From Lepidurus packardi (Eukaryota; Arthropoda; Branchiopoda; Notostraca; Triopsidae), in assembly GCA_023053545.1 (NCBI GenBank), contig JAKZAN010000005.1:7254001-7318000 (forward strand): 64,000 nucleotides of DNA, written 5' to 3'. Each line of letters opens with the position of its first letter. Position 1 is the stretch's first letter. The notes beneath the pieces were generated by a model. The model made no database searches, was not told the origin of the DNA, and was given only the letters and a program-made list of their open reading frames with translations. A program made the translations under genes and the position numbers. Below are positions 1 to 12,900 of the stretch, piece after piece.

Positions 1-13
1 CTTTTTTTTTCAG

Positions 14-164
14 AGGCGAAGGCGTGATTGGTTTTTATAAAGGACTTTTCCCCAGCCTAATACGTGTTGTTCCTGCGACAGCCATTACGTTCGTCGTATA
101 CGAGCAAGTCTCGCATGTATTGCTGGCATCTGGAAAGCGAAAACTTGCCAAAGAAGGCACGTGA
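14..164 (+). CDS. SLC25A32-like mitochondrial carrier, 3' terminal exon (partial)
   Basis: Only the last exon is in the window. It follows a pyrimidine-rich acceptor ending in cag at 11-13 and ends at TGA 162-164. It encodes the C-terminus of a mitochondrial carrier. The stretch GFYKGLFPSLIRVVPATAIT followed by FVVYEQVSH matches the last repeat and sixth transmembrane helix of the folate/FAD carrier SLC25A32, which works in the mitochondrial inner membrane. The three-repeat body lies upstream, outside the window, so substrate residues cannot be checked. Naming the subfamily rests on this one exon. It converges on the Rab gene to its right. Confidence 0.75.
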
Positions 165-712
165 TGCTGGTAAGAACATTTGTTTTTATCCCATCTTCTG
201 TAGTCTTTCCCACCCAGTAGTTATTTTTGACTCGACCCATTTTTGATGGTACGTGTGTTGTCTAACATTTAGCACTATTAAATGGAAATAAACAGTCGCA
301 TCATTAATAATCTGAGTTTTTTTTATTGCAGAGATTATATAATTCTGGGCCCAAAAAATATCAATCATGTATAGCTGTCGGTAACAGAAAAGGTGCTCTA
401 TCGTCTTATACTTTGCATCACTCCATACATTCTTTAGTGAGATAGTCCGAGAAGACAAAGAGGTCCTATGTACGCAAGACTAGAGTGATTGCGATCATTA
501 CATGTTCATCTAATTTTAATCCATTAGAAGGATTCCAGAAAGAAGCCATATGCAAACCGTTTTTTCTTCTTGGGGGTCTTCGCTCATCCCGAAGGTATTA
601 CATTCAAGTATTGTGTAGATTATACCGAAAACAGTTTCTGTCAATAGTAAGCTTGGCACACATTTTTCTATAATTATTTTTGCAAACATGGCATATGGTT
701 TTCTACTTAGAC
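165..712. other. convergent intergenic spacer
   Basis: AT-rich spacer between two genes whose 3' ends face each other. It holds the 3' UTRs. I see no RNA gene, repeat or coding exon in it. Confidence 0.6.
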
Positions 713-1894
713 TTAACAACAGCTTTTCTTAAGCGGATCATCTCCAGTTTTGGCGTCCAATGCTAACTTATCAGCATCTGTAGATTCTTCGGAATTCCAG
801 CGGTCGTTGGCAAGAATCTGTAGACACATTGTTAAAAGAAAAGGCCGATTTCTTGAAAAAAGGAACTAAGATTGTCTCACCTTGGAAATTAAGAATTTTG
901 CAGCATCTTCGATATTGATGTTATCTTTCGCTGACGTCTCGAACCAACCAGCGAAGCCTTGTTCTTTACAAAATTCATCCATTTTGTGTGAATTTTGCAC
1001 GAGACCTTCTTTCGGCTGATCGCACTGGAATTAAAAAGTCATTTTTGTCATAAACTTCACAAGTTCATTATAAACTAAAAGTTCATACTTTGTTAGCTAG
1101 TAGAACGCAAGGGATGGGGCTGCCATCCGCTAACTGGACTTTCGAGTCCAAATCTTGTTTCCATTTGGTAATTGCTTCGAAGGTGGCATTACGCGTGACA
1201 TCAAAGACAATGAAAGCTCCTACAGCTTCTTTGTAGTAAACTCGCGTCATGTTCCCAAACCTTTCTTGCCCTACGAAACAAAGGATTCTTAACGTATACG
1301 GTTTAAAACATGCAAGCTTGTATACCTGCTATATCCCATAACTGAAGCCTTATCAAGGTATTGGGGTCCCAATGGATGACTTTCAAAGCAAAATCCACGC
1401 CTATAGTAGCGCGGTAGTGTTGAGAGAAAAACTGGTGAACGTAACGCTTGATGATGGAAGTTTTCCCTGTCCCCAACTCGCCTATCACCAGGACTTTGTA
1501 TAAATATTCGCGCCTTTCTCCAGAAACCTATGAAGTCGAGGGCAAAAGACAAAAACAAAAGAGATTCATGACCCTAATTAGTCCCCCTTGTCAAAAAGCC
1601 ATGGGATTAAGAGCAACGCTACGACCAAACCCGCGAAGGCGAGAGGGAAAGTCAAGTTGTTTAAAAGGAAAAGGTTGTATCCCTTTTCTGTATACTGTTC
1701 CAAAGTGAGTCACTTCAGGATAGCACAGCAACATCTTATCAGCATAAGTCTACGATTAACCCGCTCTGCCTTGCCTGCAAGCGTCAAACTATTTTCTTGA
1801 TCTTTTAACAAAAACCATTTACCCCTCGTATAATCCCATTGTCTGCATCTCGGCGTATGGGGGCCACGACAGCGCGCCTTACTGGACTAGTCAT
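713..1894 (-). CDS. Rab32/Rab38-type small GTPase
   Basis: Five minus-strand exons: 1883-1894 (start, MTSP), 1326-1527, 1089-1270, 881-1024 and 713-817; the phases all join. The P-loop GELGTGKTS, the effector region YRATIGVDFALKV, the switch II motif WDIAGQERFG and the guanine-binding motif ANKCDQ are in order. WDIAGQE, with Ile in place of the usual Thr, is typical of the Rab32/38/29 group. The protein ends in a CC prenylation motif, as in Rab32. The family directs traffic to lysosome-related organelles and mitochondria-associated membranes. The 12-nt first exon (ATG, then gtaagg) is inferred from phase and donor only; the other exons are secure. Confidence 0.9.
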
Positions 1895-1945
1895 TTTGGA
1901 CCACGAAGCAAGTGGCAATGAATGAGATCCAACTTAAATGCTCCG

Positions 1946-3778
1946 TCACGTGGGACGTTCGACCCTTTCTTGACGAGTTTTAAGAGTAAAGACACAGATC
2001 ACGATAATAGATAAAAACTTATCTGAAATCAGAACGAAAAACAAAAAGCTCCTAACCAAATTTGTGTAAACAGCATGAAAGCACAAGAAAAGTTTGGTGG
2101 GAACAGCTACAGCAAGTATCGTCGCTGCCTTGTTCCAGATGGAAGACTGAAGTGAAAACTGTACCCCAGAGATGGGAAAAAGGGCACAATGGACCGATTG
2201 AACAGAGCAGGAAAAGTTGCCGTTGCCCCCCCCACCCCCCAAGCTAAAGCAGCTCAGCCGAGATAAGAGCAATTCTGAAGGGGAAACCCGTAGTTAGCTT
2301 TTACCTTGTCCCATTCGACTTGAGCAGGTAAATTCTTCTCGCTATTAACGAAGCAACTTTCACTTTAGCAGTACAGATGCATGGAATGCTTGACAGCAAG
2401 TCAAGAATGCTTGCAGGATTTAAAGATTAAACTCATAACGACATAGCGAATCTACAAAAACCAATATGTTTACCGGCACATCTTGCGTAGTAGTGGTAAC
2501 TACGGGCACTGAGGCTTCCGTGGTAGGATGCATGCCTAGCTTGGCTAGGGAGGCTGCAATACGAGATGGCGACGATGATGGTGGAAAATTGACGGCTTCG
2601 GCTTCGGATGTCAAAACTGCTCCTTCCTGGGAAGCAAGGTCATCACGTGACTTTTCAGGATCCAAGCCGAGTGACTTGGTTTGCGCTTCTTCGATGGGCA
2701 CAGGACTTGCATCGGAACCCAGTCCCGATTCAGGACTCTGAATCAAATCTTCCAACTCGGAAAAATTGATTGCGTCCTGTCCCTTCACTTGGGATGGGAT
2801 ATCGAGCATCATGGGTACTTGGCTGGTTTGTGCCATACTGTTGCCTGTACTACTGGATTGCGACTCAGCAGCTTGTCCTTGTTCCGTGGGCTCTTGGGAA
2901 ACCTTATTAACACGCCCGTGACTCAAATCCTCGTCACTGGAAGACTTATCAGTGCCATTGGTGTGCGACACGGACACTTCTTCAGCTTCCTTGTCTGCCG
3001 CTGCAGCATAAACCTGTGACAATTTCGAAAAAATAATTTGGGCAACATGCTCGGACTCAAGTTCCTGAAGCGAGTTAAGTATGGGCCCAGGACAGACCTG
3101 GCGCCCGGCTAAAGCTGGAGAAAGAAATCTCACCGTATTTGGCGTCAAGGAAGAGTCAGTTTGCGGGTGGTCATCTTCCTCTGTTTCGCCAAATGATTCT
3201 GTATGAGAAATCTCCGGTGTGCTGGGTTCTTCAGTCGATTCGAAGAACACGGGAGTTGCGTACCCCGAGCTGGTCAGGGGCATAGGAGTGCTGTAGCCGG
3301 ACATGGTAGAACCCATCGAGGTTTCGAACTGACCGCCCGTAGGGGGAGGTAAGGTCAAGGAGAGGGAGTCCTCTGAGGTCAAAGAGGTCCCATCGGAATT
3401 GTTGCTACTTAGAGGGCGCATATCCGTAGGTGCCGAAGGACTTCGCCGAATTTTGGGCCTGTACTTGGACAAAACGTGGGTGAGACCTTTCTTCTTCAAC
3501 TTGGACTTCAAGCCAGCGCCTTCGGGATCTGAATGCGTTGTTAAAGAATTGTCGTCTAAATTTTCGGAAGCAGGCTCCTCTACCACCGTTTCCTGGGCTT
3601 CTGACAGTGCTGTTGAGGAATTATTTTTCTCCTTTTTACCCCGCTTACGTCGGAGGCCTAAAAATGAACGCGGACCTGGTTTCGCAACGGTGATACCCGG
3701 CTCGAGTTTGTCTGGAATTCCTTCGGCAAACGCGTCAGGGAGATTCTTCATCGCTGGGTCCAAGTCAGTAGTGTCCAT
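1946..3778 (-). CDS. unrecognised Ser/Pro-rich protein with hydrophobic C-terminus
   Basis: The large exon 2474-3778 starts at an ATG in a strong context (CCACCATGG) and encodes 435 residues of low complexity. They include a Lys/Arg-rich patch (GLRRKRGKKEK), a second basic patch with the serine-rich motif RRSPSAP, and long Ser/Thr/Glu stretches, and they look mostly disordered. A phase-0 donor (CCG|gtaaac) ends this exon. The likely continuations are a 30-nt exon at 2305-2334 (NLPAQVEWDK) and a last exon at 1946-2158 with two adjacent hydrophobic segments and a basic tail. This would give about 515 residues with a C-terminal membrane hairpin. I do not recognise the family. The small exon and the C-terminal exon are inferred from splice phase only. 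Confidence 0.6.
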
Positions 3779-5735
3779 GGTGGATTTAAAAGCAAAACTT
3801 GAGTCACTCACTTAGATAAGAGCTGCAATTTGGTAGGACTAAAGTACGTGTTTAAACTTTTACTGCATCTTTCCCAAGTTGGACGTTGGTGGAACGTAGG
3901 AAGCGGCCTCACGTTCGTCTATCGTCCAAGACTACTTAGGACGGACTGGTCTGGCCGGCAATGCCGTTGCTAAGGGAAAGAAATGGTAATGACGAACAAG
4001 CAATACGCAATTGGCTTCCTTTATCCTTTATTTTTCGCTTAGGATTTTGTAGCGGGGATTACTACTAAAACCTTCGTCGTTTGTTTCATTTAAAATGTCT
4101 CTAATGGCAGTAGTGAACTAGTCCGTTTCCAATTGACTTTTAAAGCTGAGGGATATAAATGAGCTTTTTTTATTAAGAAGATTAAATGGAAAACAGAGCT
4201 GTTTTAAATACGTTGGTAAGTATTAGTTGCCAAACTATTCACAACTGAAGCCCCAGCACCAAGCAGGATAAAATTTCGGTTTTCACATTAACTTAAAACA
4301 AATCCTGTAGGATTATGAAGCAACTTGACTACATTCAGCGAATAACCCGTATTTCGCGCCAACCTAGTGATAATAAGTTGAGTTCACAATCACTTTAGAC
4401 TTCCTCAGCAGGGTAATGCGACACATAACACAAAAGGGCATTAGCATGGACGGGAATCACCGATAGATGTTGTGAATAAGTAATACAATCAATATTATTT
4501 ACTTATATTTCTAGATTAGCATCAAACGAATTATTTAATTTTAACCCATACATAAGTTCGATACATAACCATAATCTTTCAGGTAAACATATCTTTGCGT
4601 ATACCGTTAATTAGAGCGTAATTTGTTTAAATCCTATGAACTATTAGGCCACAAGGACCACGAAGCTCGACTGGTAGTTATAGTCCAATTGTACAACGAA
4701 TGAAAGCAATGAACATTTTTAAAAATCAAGTCAATAATTTGATGCCTTAATAATGTTTACGTAATCAGTCGCAAACTACATTAAAAGAGTGGAAGGATTC
4801 GTGATCCTTGATGCAATACGGAATCGGGCTGCATATCTGCCCTCAAGTCTCGTTATCACGAGATTTTGAAAATATGTTTAGAGTAACGTAGGTAATCCGG
4901 AGGGCGTGACAATTTCGCTTTTTTAATTTTACCTTCACTAATTTGAAAAATGCAATGCTAAGAAATGCTAAGAAAAATGCAAGTAATGCTACGAAAAATG
5001 CGATTGAACTATAGTAAACCCGTGTGAAAACGTGAAAAATAAAGTTGCTACCATACTCAGGCTTAATATAATTTAATCTACCAAATCTTGTGGAAAGATC
5101 CCAAACAGTAAAAGTAATAACCGTATTTGCTTAAAGTTTAGATATATGCAACCAGTCCATAGTCAGTAGAGTTCTGTTCGATCGGCTAGAAAGAGTTCGG
5201 ATTTATCTCATTATTTCGTAGGTAAAGGTGGACCAAAGAAAATAAATATGAGTGAAGCACACATGAAATAAACACGAATGCTTTCTCGCTGTCAGTATTA
5301 GTGGTTCTCAAAGTCCAAATTTGAATTTGCTTAGCATCCGACCAACCAATCAGAATTCAGTGTTAAGGTCCGGTTTTGGTTCTTAGTTCACATATTAACA
5401 TTGCATTGAAGATCGTCAAACCGCGAACTCAATGAATGAAGCCCTGAATGCACCAGGAATCCAGGGCGAAGTCTCTAACCTCTCTCTTACGCCCCGTTCG
5501 CATTTTTACTCCACCCATTTACTTTCAACGTTCTATCCTGTCCAGACAGGTTGGCTGGATTAAAGCTACAGGCATAGAGTTCGGGGAAAACGGCGGAGCA
5601 CGCGTCCTTGTCCGTTGAAACTTGCCATAACAAGCTCTGTTGTCAGCTGTAGAAGAAGCGTTCATTGCAATATAACGGAATCAACGCCCGCACGAAGCAA
5701 AACTCTATATAACGCATCAGCTGAACTAGAAATTC
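3779..5735. other. intergenic region
   Basis: About 1.9 kb of AT-rich sequence between the divergent genes on either side. Around 4950-5005 there is a short run of imperfect AATGCTAAGAAAAATGC-like units. No coding exon, tRNA or terminal inverted repeat was seen. It should contain the promoters of both flanking genes. Confidence 0.5.
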
Positions 5736-5970
5736 AGTTTGTTGTGCACAGCTCATTATCGTGAAAAGTTCAAGCTTCAGCATAATCCTGAATACAAATT
5801 TAAAGGAAACTTTCGGGTTAGCCCTTTCTCCCCAGGATCGTCGAGTTTTCCTGGAACTTAAAGCCAAAGGTAAGATACCACTTCTTGGCCAAAAATACTT
5901 AGTAAATACAAAAAATACTAAACTGATTGTAAACAAGTATGCTTATTGTTTTTCCAGTATTAAACCCAAG

Positions 5971-7428
5971 TGACGATTAATCCTCCGCTACTTCCTTCAG
6001 TATGTCAGCTACATACGCAGAGTCATCAGGTATTTGCTGTTCATAAACTAAAAATTGCCATTCCTGATATGCTAAGATTGCTTCCTTGCCTTGAAGCATT
6101 CGAAGAGCCGGAGTCAAAACGCCCTCGTTTGGAAGCGGAAAACGAGAGTGGTAGTAGTGATTCAGACGTAGAAACCGTATATAGCTATCAAGGGTATGAA
6201 ACAGGTAATTCATCTTAGTTTTTTTTTTATTGAAGTCAAGCAGTACATAATCTTTTCTTCTTCACAGCTATAGTGAGAGACTCTGGGGATGACTGGAGCC
6301 CGGACGAAGATAAACGTGAGGTTATACACAATTCGGGCTGCATAGGGAACTATAGTTATGCCAGTTTGGCGTCTACAATCCCAGCCACCCTGGTAAACGT
6401 AGAAGAAGAGTACGAAATTGCCACCGATTCGGACAGTAGCAGCATGGGCACGGATTCTTCTTCAGGAATGGAGGTAATAAAATCCTGTTCGATCAGTTTC
6501 AACTTTATTGCTTACATGCATTGTTCCTTAGGATAACGTTCTGCCCATCCTAGCGTCATCGGCGTTGTCTGATGCGGGTTTCTGTGCGGACACAAGTGAA
6601 GCTTCGTTTTCGGATGAAGACGTGATCATTCGCTCTTCTCCACCGCGCTCAAACGTTGCAGAAGCAAATTCGGACTCGGATCATGAAATCACGTCAAGAG
6701 ACAAATGGAAGTGCGTAGTCTGTCATCGCCTGAACACCCCAAAGATTCGTTATTGTAATGCTTGCTATCGGGTAAAATTATCCTCCTGGTAATCTTAAAT
6801 CTAAAAAAATCCTTATTGATACTAGGTCCGCAAGGGTTGGCTTCCTCCACGTCCGACAAGGCGTGTCCGGAACCGCCGGAAGGCAGCAAGGGAGGCTAAG
6901 AACTCGGACTCTCAGTCAACGGATGCTGGGATAAGACCATATCTGATGAACAGTGTAAGTTCTGTTGGCCATGCATTCACATCAAACATGGATTTAGCCT
7001 CCGAGGATGCTTCTGAAGACGTGGTGGATGGACCCATGGGTCATGGAGACAACCCTTCTTCCTCTCAGGAAATTCCGCAGTCTCCGAGTACTCAAGAAAA
7101 TGAGCAAGCTTCGTCTTCACAAAGTGGTTCGCAGCAAGCGAATTCCGTCACGGGAGAAGGTGTCGGTGACTTAGTGCGCGAGAACAGTTCGCAGCCGTCG
7201 ACATCTTCTCAAGATTCCGGTGTGCCCCCTGGATCTGTTCGTTTGAATCGAAGAGAATGGCTGTGTGACAATTGTGGCATGCGTCCCTGTAATGGAGCCT
7301 TCTTACATGGAAGAACTTCCCATGTTGTTTACTGTTATTATTGTTCCAAGCGAATGTGGCGGGCTCGGAAAACATGCCCTGTTTGTCGTCGGACAATCCA
7401 ACAAGTCATTAAAGCCTTCATTGTCTAG
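5971..7428 (+). CDS. MDM2/MDM4-like RING E3 ubiquitin ligase
   Basis: Exons 5971-6204, 6268-6473, 6532-6771 and 6826-7428 join in phase. MDM2 features are in order: a segment like the end of the SWIB/p53-binding fold (VFAVHKLKIAIPDMLR), then PESKRPRLE, then an acidic Ser/Asp-rich region, then a RanBP2-type zinc finger (WKCVVCHRLN...YCNACYR). A low-complexity linker leads to a C-terminal RING ending CPVCRRTIQQVIKAFIV. The RING has the MDM2-type spacing CDNCGMRP...HGRTSHVVYCYYC. The family ubiquitinates p53-family proteins in the nucleus. The N-terminus is unresolved: an exon ending at 5869 (LSPQDRRVFLELKAK|gtaaga) joins in phase 1 but resembles SWIB poorly, and no certain ATG was found. Confidence 0.85.
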
Positions 7429-7538
7429 TTGTGGAGCCGAGGGAAAAATTTTATTACAGGGAATTTGGGTCTTCGTTTAGAAGATTTGTGATCATTTGCT
7501 GAAAAAATATAGATTTTCTATCAATAGCTAAAGGTCAT

Positions 7539-9279
7539 TTATTCAAGTTTTTTCGAGGATAAAGGAGGAACACGTGCGGACAATACGTCGTCAGGCGTCA
7601 CCTATAAATAACGTAATAAGTAGTTTAAATGCATATTTCAGTTACTTAACTCACGGTAATGATTTCATAGCCTAATTGGGGTAGTAAGCGCATTTTGAGT
7701 CTCATTAGCCTGTCTGGTAAACAACTCCGAATCAGACAGACATGAGAATCCAGAACTTCCAGGCAAGTCTCGTTCCTATTATAACATACAGGAAGGATTA
7801 ATTTTCTATGCAAAGAGCTATCTAGGCAAGTTGGTACACGTGCCTGGGTGACTTGATGACGACGCTGACAATGTTCAAATGCGGAATTACCGCCCGGCAA
7901 GTTGCGGCAAGATTGCCGTTGCTTCCCGCATTAGCATGGTTCAGGACTTGTTGGAACGCACGTCGCAATAAAGGTCTTTTTCGCAGTTCTTTCTCAACAT
8001 CCGGTTCCGGTAACCTAGGATACGTAAGCAGTTCTTCTCCGAAATGCTTAATCGTTATCATATTCGGCTTCTCAATGTTTACACAGGTTAAAAAGAGGGC
8101 TAAACGCGACAAGCGTAAAGGTTCCAATTGTTGCACTGCAGTTTTCACAAATTGCGACGTTAGAACGGTGGAAAGTATTGGTTTAGGGTAAAGTCCTAAA
8201 CAGGCAAAAGATAATGCAATGTCTGCGATCATGTGTGGTTCCGTTGTAAATTCTTGATTTTCCAGGCGCTTTTCGAAGTCCTGTACTAGTTCGGTTAAAA
8301 AGGGCACTGAACTTGACGCATCCAATGACGGATGGATGATACAGCTTATCGCCCACAAGAAGCGGGTGAAGTCCTTAGCTCTCGACCTCTGGGCTGGATG
8401 GTAGAACGAAGCATGGGGAGCGATTCGATCTTTGGCTTGATTGCTTTGAAGGATTTTCCGAAGGCTGTCGAACAAAGGTACAGATTCGACGACGATTTTG
8501 CTGTCTGCTATCAAGGCAAGAGTATGAGAGACTTCAGCCAAGTTTAATGGTGCCTGGCTAGTTGTGAGTAAATCGACTAGTTTGTGGACGAGGGAAATTG
8601 GATGATAATTTGACAACCGTAAGATTTTTAAGACAGGTAGGAGCATTGGGCTAAAAGGTTCTGTTTCCAAATGCTCTTCTAATTTGGTTGCGAAGGCTTG
8701 TTGCAAAGGTTTGGAGTTAATTTTCACATCGAGGACAAAAAAGGCGTGTGCTAAAATTGAGATTTCCGTGATTGAGGCTTCTTCGCGTAGCCAAGACTGG
8801 TCTAATTTGAGCACGTTATATACTTGTTTCACTAGGGTTTTGGTTAGTGGGTTTTTCTTGCCTAAACTGCCATAATAACATACGCAAGGAAGCTGGTCAT
8901 GAGGTATCGCTTGAACATTTGAGATTAAATAGTGAAGAAGGGTATCGTACGCCTGAACAGACGCTAGTTTTCCTTTTAATATAGGAAGTACAGAGGAACA
9001 CATTGACAATACAGTATTTATTTTAGAAGAATTCTTTATTTTAAGAAGACTGTTGGCAGCTAATTTTGGGTTCAAGCTTGGCAATTCGACTTGCAAGGAA
9101 GAGTTTTGGGTCTCTGTGGATGAATGTAAATCACTTTGGAGCTTCTTAGAGCTTATAAATTCTATCACTTGATCTTGATAAGTTTTAAATTTTCTGTGCG
9201 GTAAAAACATAGACGAAAAGAAGGGATACGTATATCGATGGACCCAACTATTTGTAAACACGTGTTTAGAGTGAAGCAT
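7539..9279 (-). CDS. FASTK-family protein with C-terminal RAP domain
   Basis: Three exons: 7891-9279 (ATG at 9277-9279), 7655-7843 and 7539-7601. The N-terminus looks like a mitochondrial leader. A long Leu-rich helical-repeat region follows, as in FASTK/FASTKD proteins, and then a RAP domain (RNETCLEVLDSH, LKMRLLPQLGYEIIT). The family binds mitochondrial RNA and acts in its processing, stability or translation. The RAP exon is in a different frame from the main ORF. A 47-nt intron (gtaatt...cccag, 7844-7890) joins them cleanly, so I read this as splicing and not a frameshift. The final exon encodes 20 residues before TAA. Which FASTKD member it is cannot be told from the sequence. Confidence 0.82.
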
Positions 9280-9358
9280 AATAACGAGTTTTTTAAAATT
9301 AATTTTGAGAAGAGTACAGATTTGGCCTCGTTCAACAAGACCACGTGTAACTACTTTT

Positions 9359-9750
9359 TTAACTAATTTTAACAAATGTCAATAGTGAGGAGAGCCATCT
9401 TTTAGCGACGAAACTAAGCATCTCGCTAGCCACAATAATCCATTTCTCTTTTTCCATGTCTTCCAATGTAAGGGTTTTGAACCGACTTTCCCCCAAGAGT
9501 AAATTCACGTAAGAGGACATGATATCAAAAGGTACTTTCTCAAGGCTCCCAGTACAGTTCAAAAAAGGTAACAACGGTTTAGAACGTGGATCATGGAACG
9601 TCAGTCCAAAACTCCCTAGAATGCCCGAGAGAAAGGTCGCCAAGCCCCTCGTTTCGTAAATATTCTGTTCTCTTTGCGAACACTTTTCTAGTTGTTTATG
9701 AATGCCTACTTTTGCGGGGGCGTGGGCAAGTCTGTGAATCTATCCCTCTT
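9359..9750 (-). CDS. possible terminal exon of an unrecognised gene
   Basis: An open minus-strand frame ends at 9359, just upstream of the FASTK-type start. It reads like protein: HDPRSKPLLPFLNCTG, then DIMSSYVNLLLGESRF, then EKWIIVASEMLSFVAKRW. There is no convincing ATG and the 5' boundary is unclear; possible acceptors lie near 9740-9750. It could be the last exon of an upstream gene interrupted by the hAT region, or a chance ORF. I do not recognise the family. Confidence 0.3.
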
Positions 9751-9968
9751 ATGTTCCTTCGCACCCACATAACCTACTGAGACCGAGAAAGTAGGTTAAA
9801 ACCTTTACCTCCAATCTATCTCTATTATGCTGGCTAAGCTTTAAATACCTGTTGTTATAAGGTATACCTTAAAAATTAGAGATTGTATGTTTGTAGAGTT
9901 CCATTGGATTTGAATAACGCGCGTCACTGAAAGACGCAAGGGGCATTTGGCCAAGCTTGCATCCTCGC

Positions 9969-12900
9969 CAGGGTTGCCAGATGGTTTTTTTCCAAACCAA
10001 AAATGGGAAAAATGGTTTGTTTTGAAAGGCTTTGGTTTACGAAAATTTGGTTTGGTTTTTTGGTTTGTTTATGGTTTGTTTGGAGAAATCGTCGCAAATT
10101 CATTCTAGGCTACAGAATAATCTCTCTAAATTAATGCACGTTTCGATAAATTAGCTTTTGGCTCCTATTTTTTTTTTTTTTTTTTTTTTTTTTGCATTCG
10201 TGTTTTGTATTTCGCGCTTCGTACGGTTTCCGGAAGGTGATTGGGTACGGCGTATGATCCTGATACGCGTCTTTTTAGTTCCTGTGTTTAGTCCACGTGT
10301 TTACATTTTATGTGACGCACGTGTCACGCCCGCTAGTCTTTTGTTTGGATACAGTCAAAACGTAGTTATTGTTGGGCGCATATGATTCTTCCGTAATTTT
10401 TAACATCCGTTGTGCTGGTAAGTACTCGTAGTTTTAAGATATACAATTATTTTGTTATTGGTTTCTCTTTATGGGTTATCTCGCGGTGCATTCTGCCTGT
10501 CAAGTTTTGTGTTCATACTTAATTGTGTTCTTTTGCATTTTCTTGCATCATTGTACTGTAGCCTATTTCTTCATTAACATTTCCTATCACATGCTAGTAC
10601 GGTCTGCCAGGGATGTCCAGAAAATATAGAAAGGACTGGGAAGCCGACTTCCCATGGGTGAAGAAGAGCTCTGATGGCACCGAAAGTGCGTATTGCATTT
10701 TGTGCCATTCAAACCTAAAAGCCCACAAGGGTTCTCTAGAGCAACACCAAAAGACTGCCTTGCACATAGCAAAAGACACTAGCAAGACCAGCAGTCAGGG
10801 GCAGTTATCATTCAAGCCAGTAGCTGTATCTAAAAATGACGAAGTTAAAAAAGCTCAGATAGGTATGTACTTTCCATTATATCCCGACCACGTTTTCCAG
10901 TTTTAAACCGTCAACCTGAGTCTGAGATAACCAAGTTAACCCTACTTTACGCAAGCATGCATACAGTCCCAACCACTTTCTTGGTTTCTACCATTCTGCT
11001 GCGGAATTCATGACCAAACAAGCTGAAACCTAGCTTTACTTAATCTAGTCGAATTTATCCTACCTTAGACGCGCCATTGTTGTGGTCCCTTTTTCGGTTT
11101 AGATCGCTGTAATCGGCTTAGTGGTGCACTACCATGTTTACTGGTTATATTTGCACGCTTGACGCGGTTAGAGAAAAAAATGGAAAAATGCGCCTAATAG
11201 AGGAAATGCAAGGTTACAAGTGATGTTAAATTTAGTTAGATTAATTTTTTCCTCCTGGAAAACGTTTGAAAACAAAAAAAAAAATGGTCAGGGTTTAATG
11301 GAAAGAACTCTGAAACAGAAATGGCGCTGAACGTATGTTGTCACTCCCCAATTTTGACTATGGACCATCTGGGTGAGATTGTTTCGCTTAATGGAAAAGG
11401 AAGCCGATGGGAAAGCCTGCGGATGCATAGGACCAAATGCTCCCAGATCATCAAGAATGTGATCTCGAAAGCTCTTGAAGAAGAACTTGCCCAAGAGCTG
11501 AGAAATAAGAAGTTTTCGGTTCTCATTGATGAATCGACAGATATCACAGCGGCTAAACATCTCTGCGTATGTGTGCGATACTATTCAGAAAAAGAGAATA
11601 GTATCCTTTATGATTATCTGGGTTTAATTCCTGTGTTATCGACAACAGGCGAAGCTCTTTTTCTTGTGTTGAAAGAAAAACTAAAATCTGTTGGGCTTTG
11701 TTTTTCTGATTGCATCGGCTATAGTTCTGATGGCGCGGCGAATGTTATTGGAACCCACAATTCAGTTTGGTCCCGAGTTAAGGCCGAAGCCCCAAATTGC
11801 GTTCAGCTCAGATGCATTTGCCACTCTCTGAACCTCGTAGTGCAGCATGCCTTTGAGGTTATGCCATCCAGCATTGGATTTTTGTTGTCAGAAATCCCTG
11901 CTTTTTTTTCGAAAAGCCAGCTAAGGCGTGAGGATTTCCTTGGCTTATTCGAAGCAATGGACGTAAACAGCGAGAGGAAAGGTACTCCAACTCCGTTTCA
12001 AAAATACTCGGCTACTCGCTGGTTAGTTAGGGGTAAAGTTCTGTACAACTTGCTTGTAAACTGGCAAGAGTTGAAAGCTTATTTTAACCAAGTAGAACTC
12101 AAAGCTCCCGCTAGCGTGAGGTACAAGTGTTCGTCGATCAGCAATATGATGAAAGACGATTCTGTGTACCTCCTGATTGTGTTTCTAACGCCCCTCGTGA
12201 AAGAATTCGAACAAATTAATGCATTGTTCCAAAGTGCCAGTGTGGACCCCGAGAAGCTTCTCTTTGAGCTCTCTCTCCATCACAAAAGTGTGAAGGGGAG
12301 AGTTTTTGACACTAGAGGTTACCAAAAACCTCTTTCTCATATAGACTTCGGTGCGAAATTTTCCTCCGAATGTAAGATTTTTGTTCAAAAGCAAATTTGC
12401 GGCGCGAAAGAGGGCGCCGCGAAAGTAGTTGAAACCGTGCAGGCATGGTGTTTGAAGTTTCTGTTGGAACTAATCTCTCAGATGGAATCACGGTTACCTG
12501 AAAACAAAGAAGTATTTCGTGGCCTATCATACTTATCTCCTAGTCGAGTTCTTTCACAGGTGGATAAAGTTGCTTTCTCTGAGCTACCCCTGACCCACCT
12601 AATGGCTAATGGGAACGAACGCTCAGATAATCGAAGACCAGTATAGAAAAATTAGTCTTGTAATCTGGTAAGAGACGGATCTTTTTAAAAATGTTGCCGT
12701 CCCTAGAGACGTAGTTGAGTTCTGGACGTCAATCAGAAGTTACCTGGACGTACAAGGACTTTTTGCATTCAGAGAGTTATCTGAATATTGCTTAGCCTGT
12801 TTATCGTTGCCAATTTCTAATGCTTTTGTAGAAAGAGTATTTTCGCTAGTGACGTACGTAAAAAACAAACAACGCAATAGAATTGAGATTAAAATGCTTG

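Noticed and set aside
5977..6213. Minus-strand 78-codon ORF ending LKEVAED, antisense to MDM2
   Set aside because: It overlaps the plus-strand MDM2 exon, which has family support and correct splice sites. The ORF has no start context and no known family.
7822..7900. Frameshift or pseudogene in the FASTK-family gene
   Set aside because: A 47-nt GT-AG intron restores the RAP domain in frame, and introns of similar size occur elsewhere in the window (for example 49 nt in NIT2).
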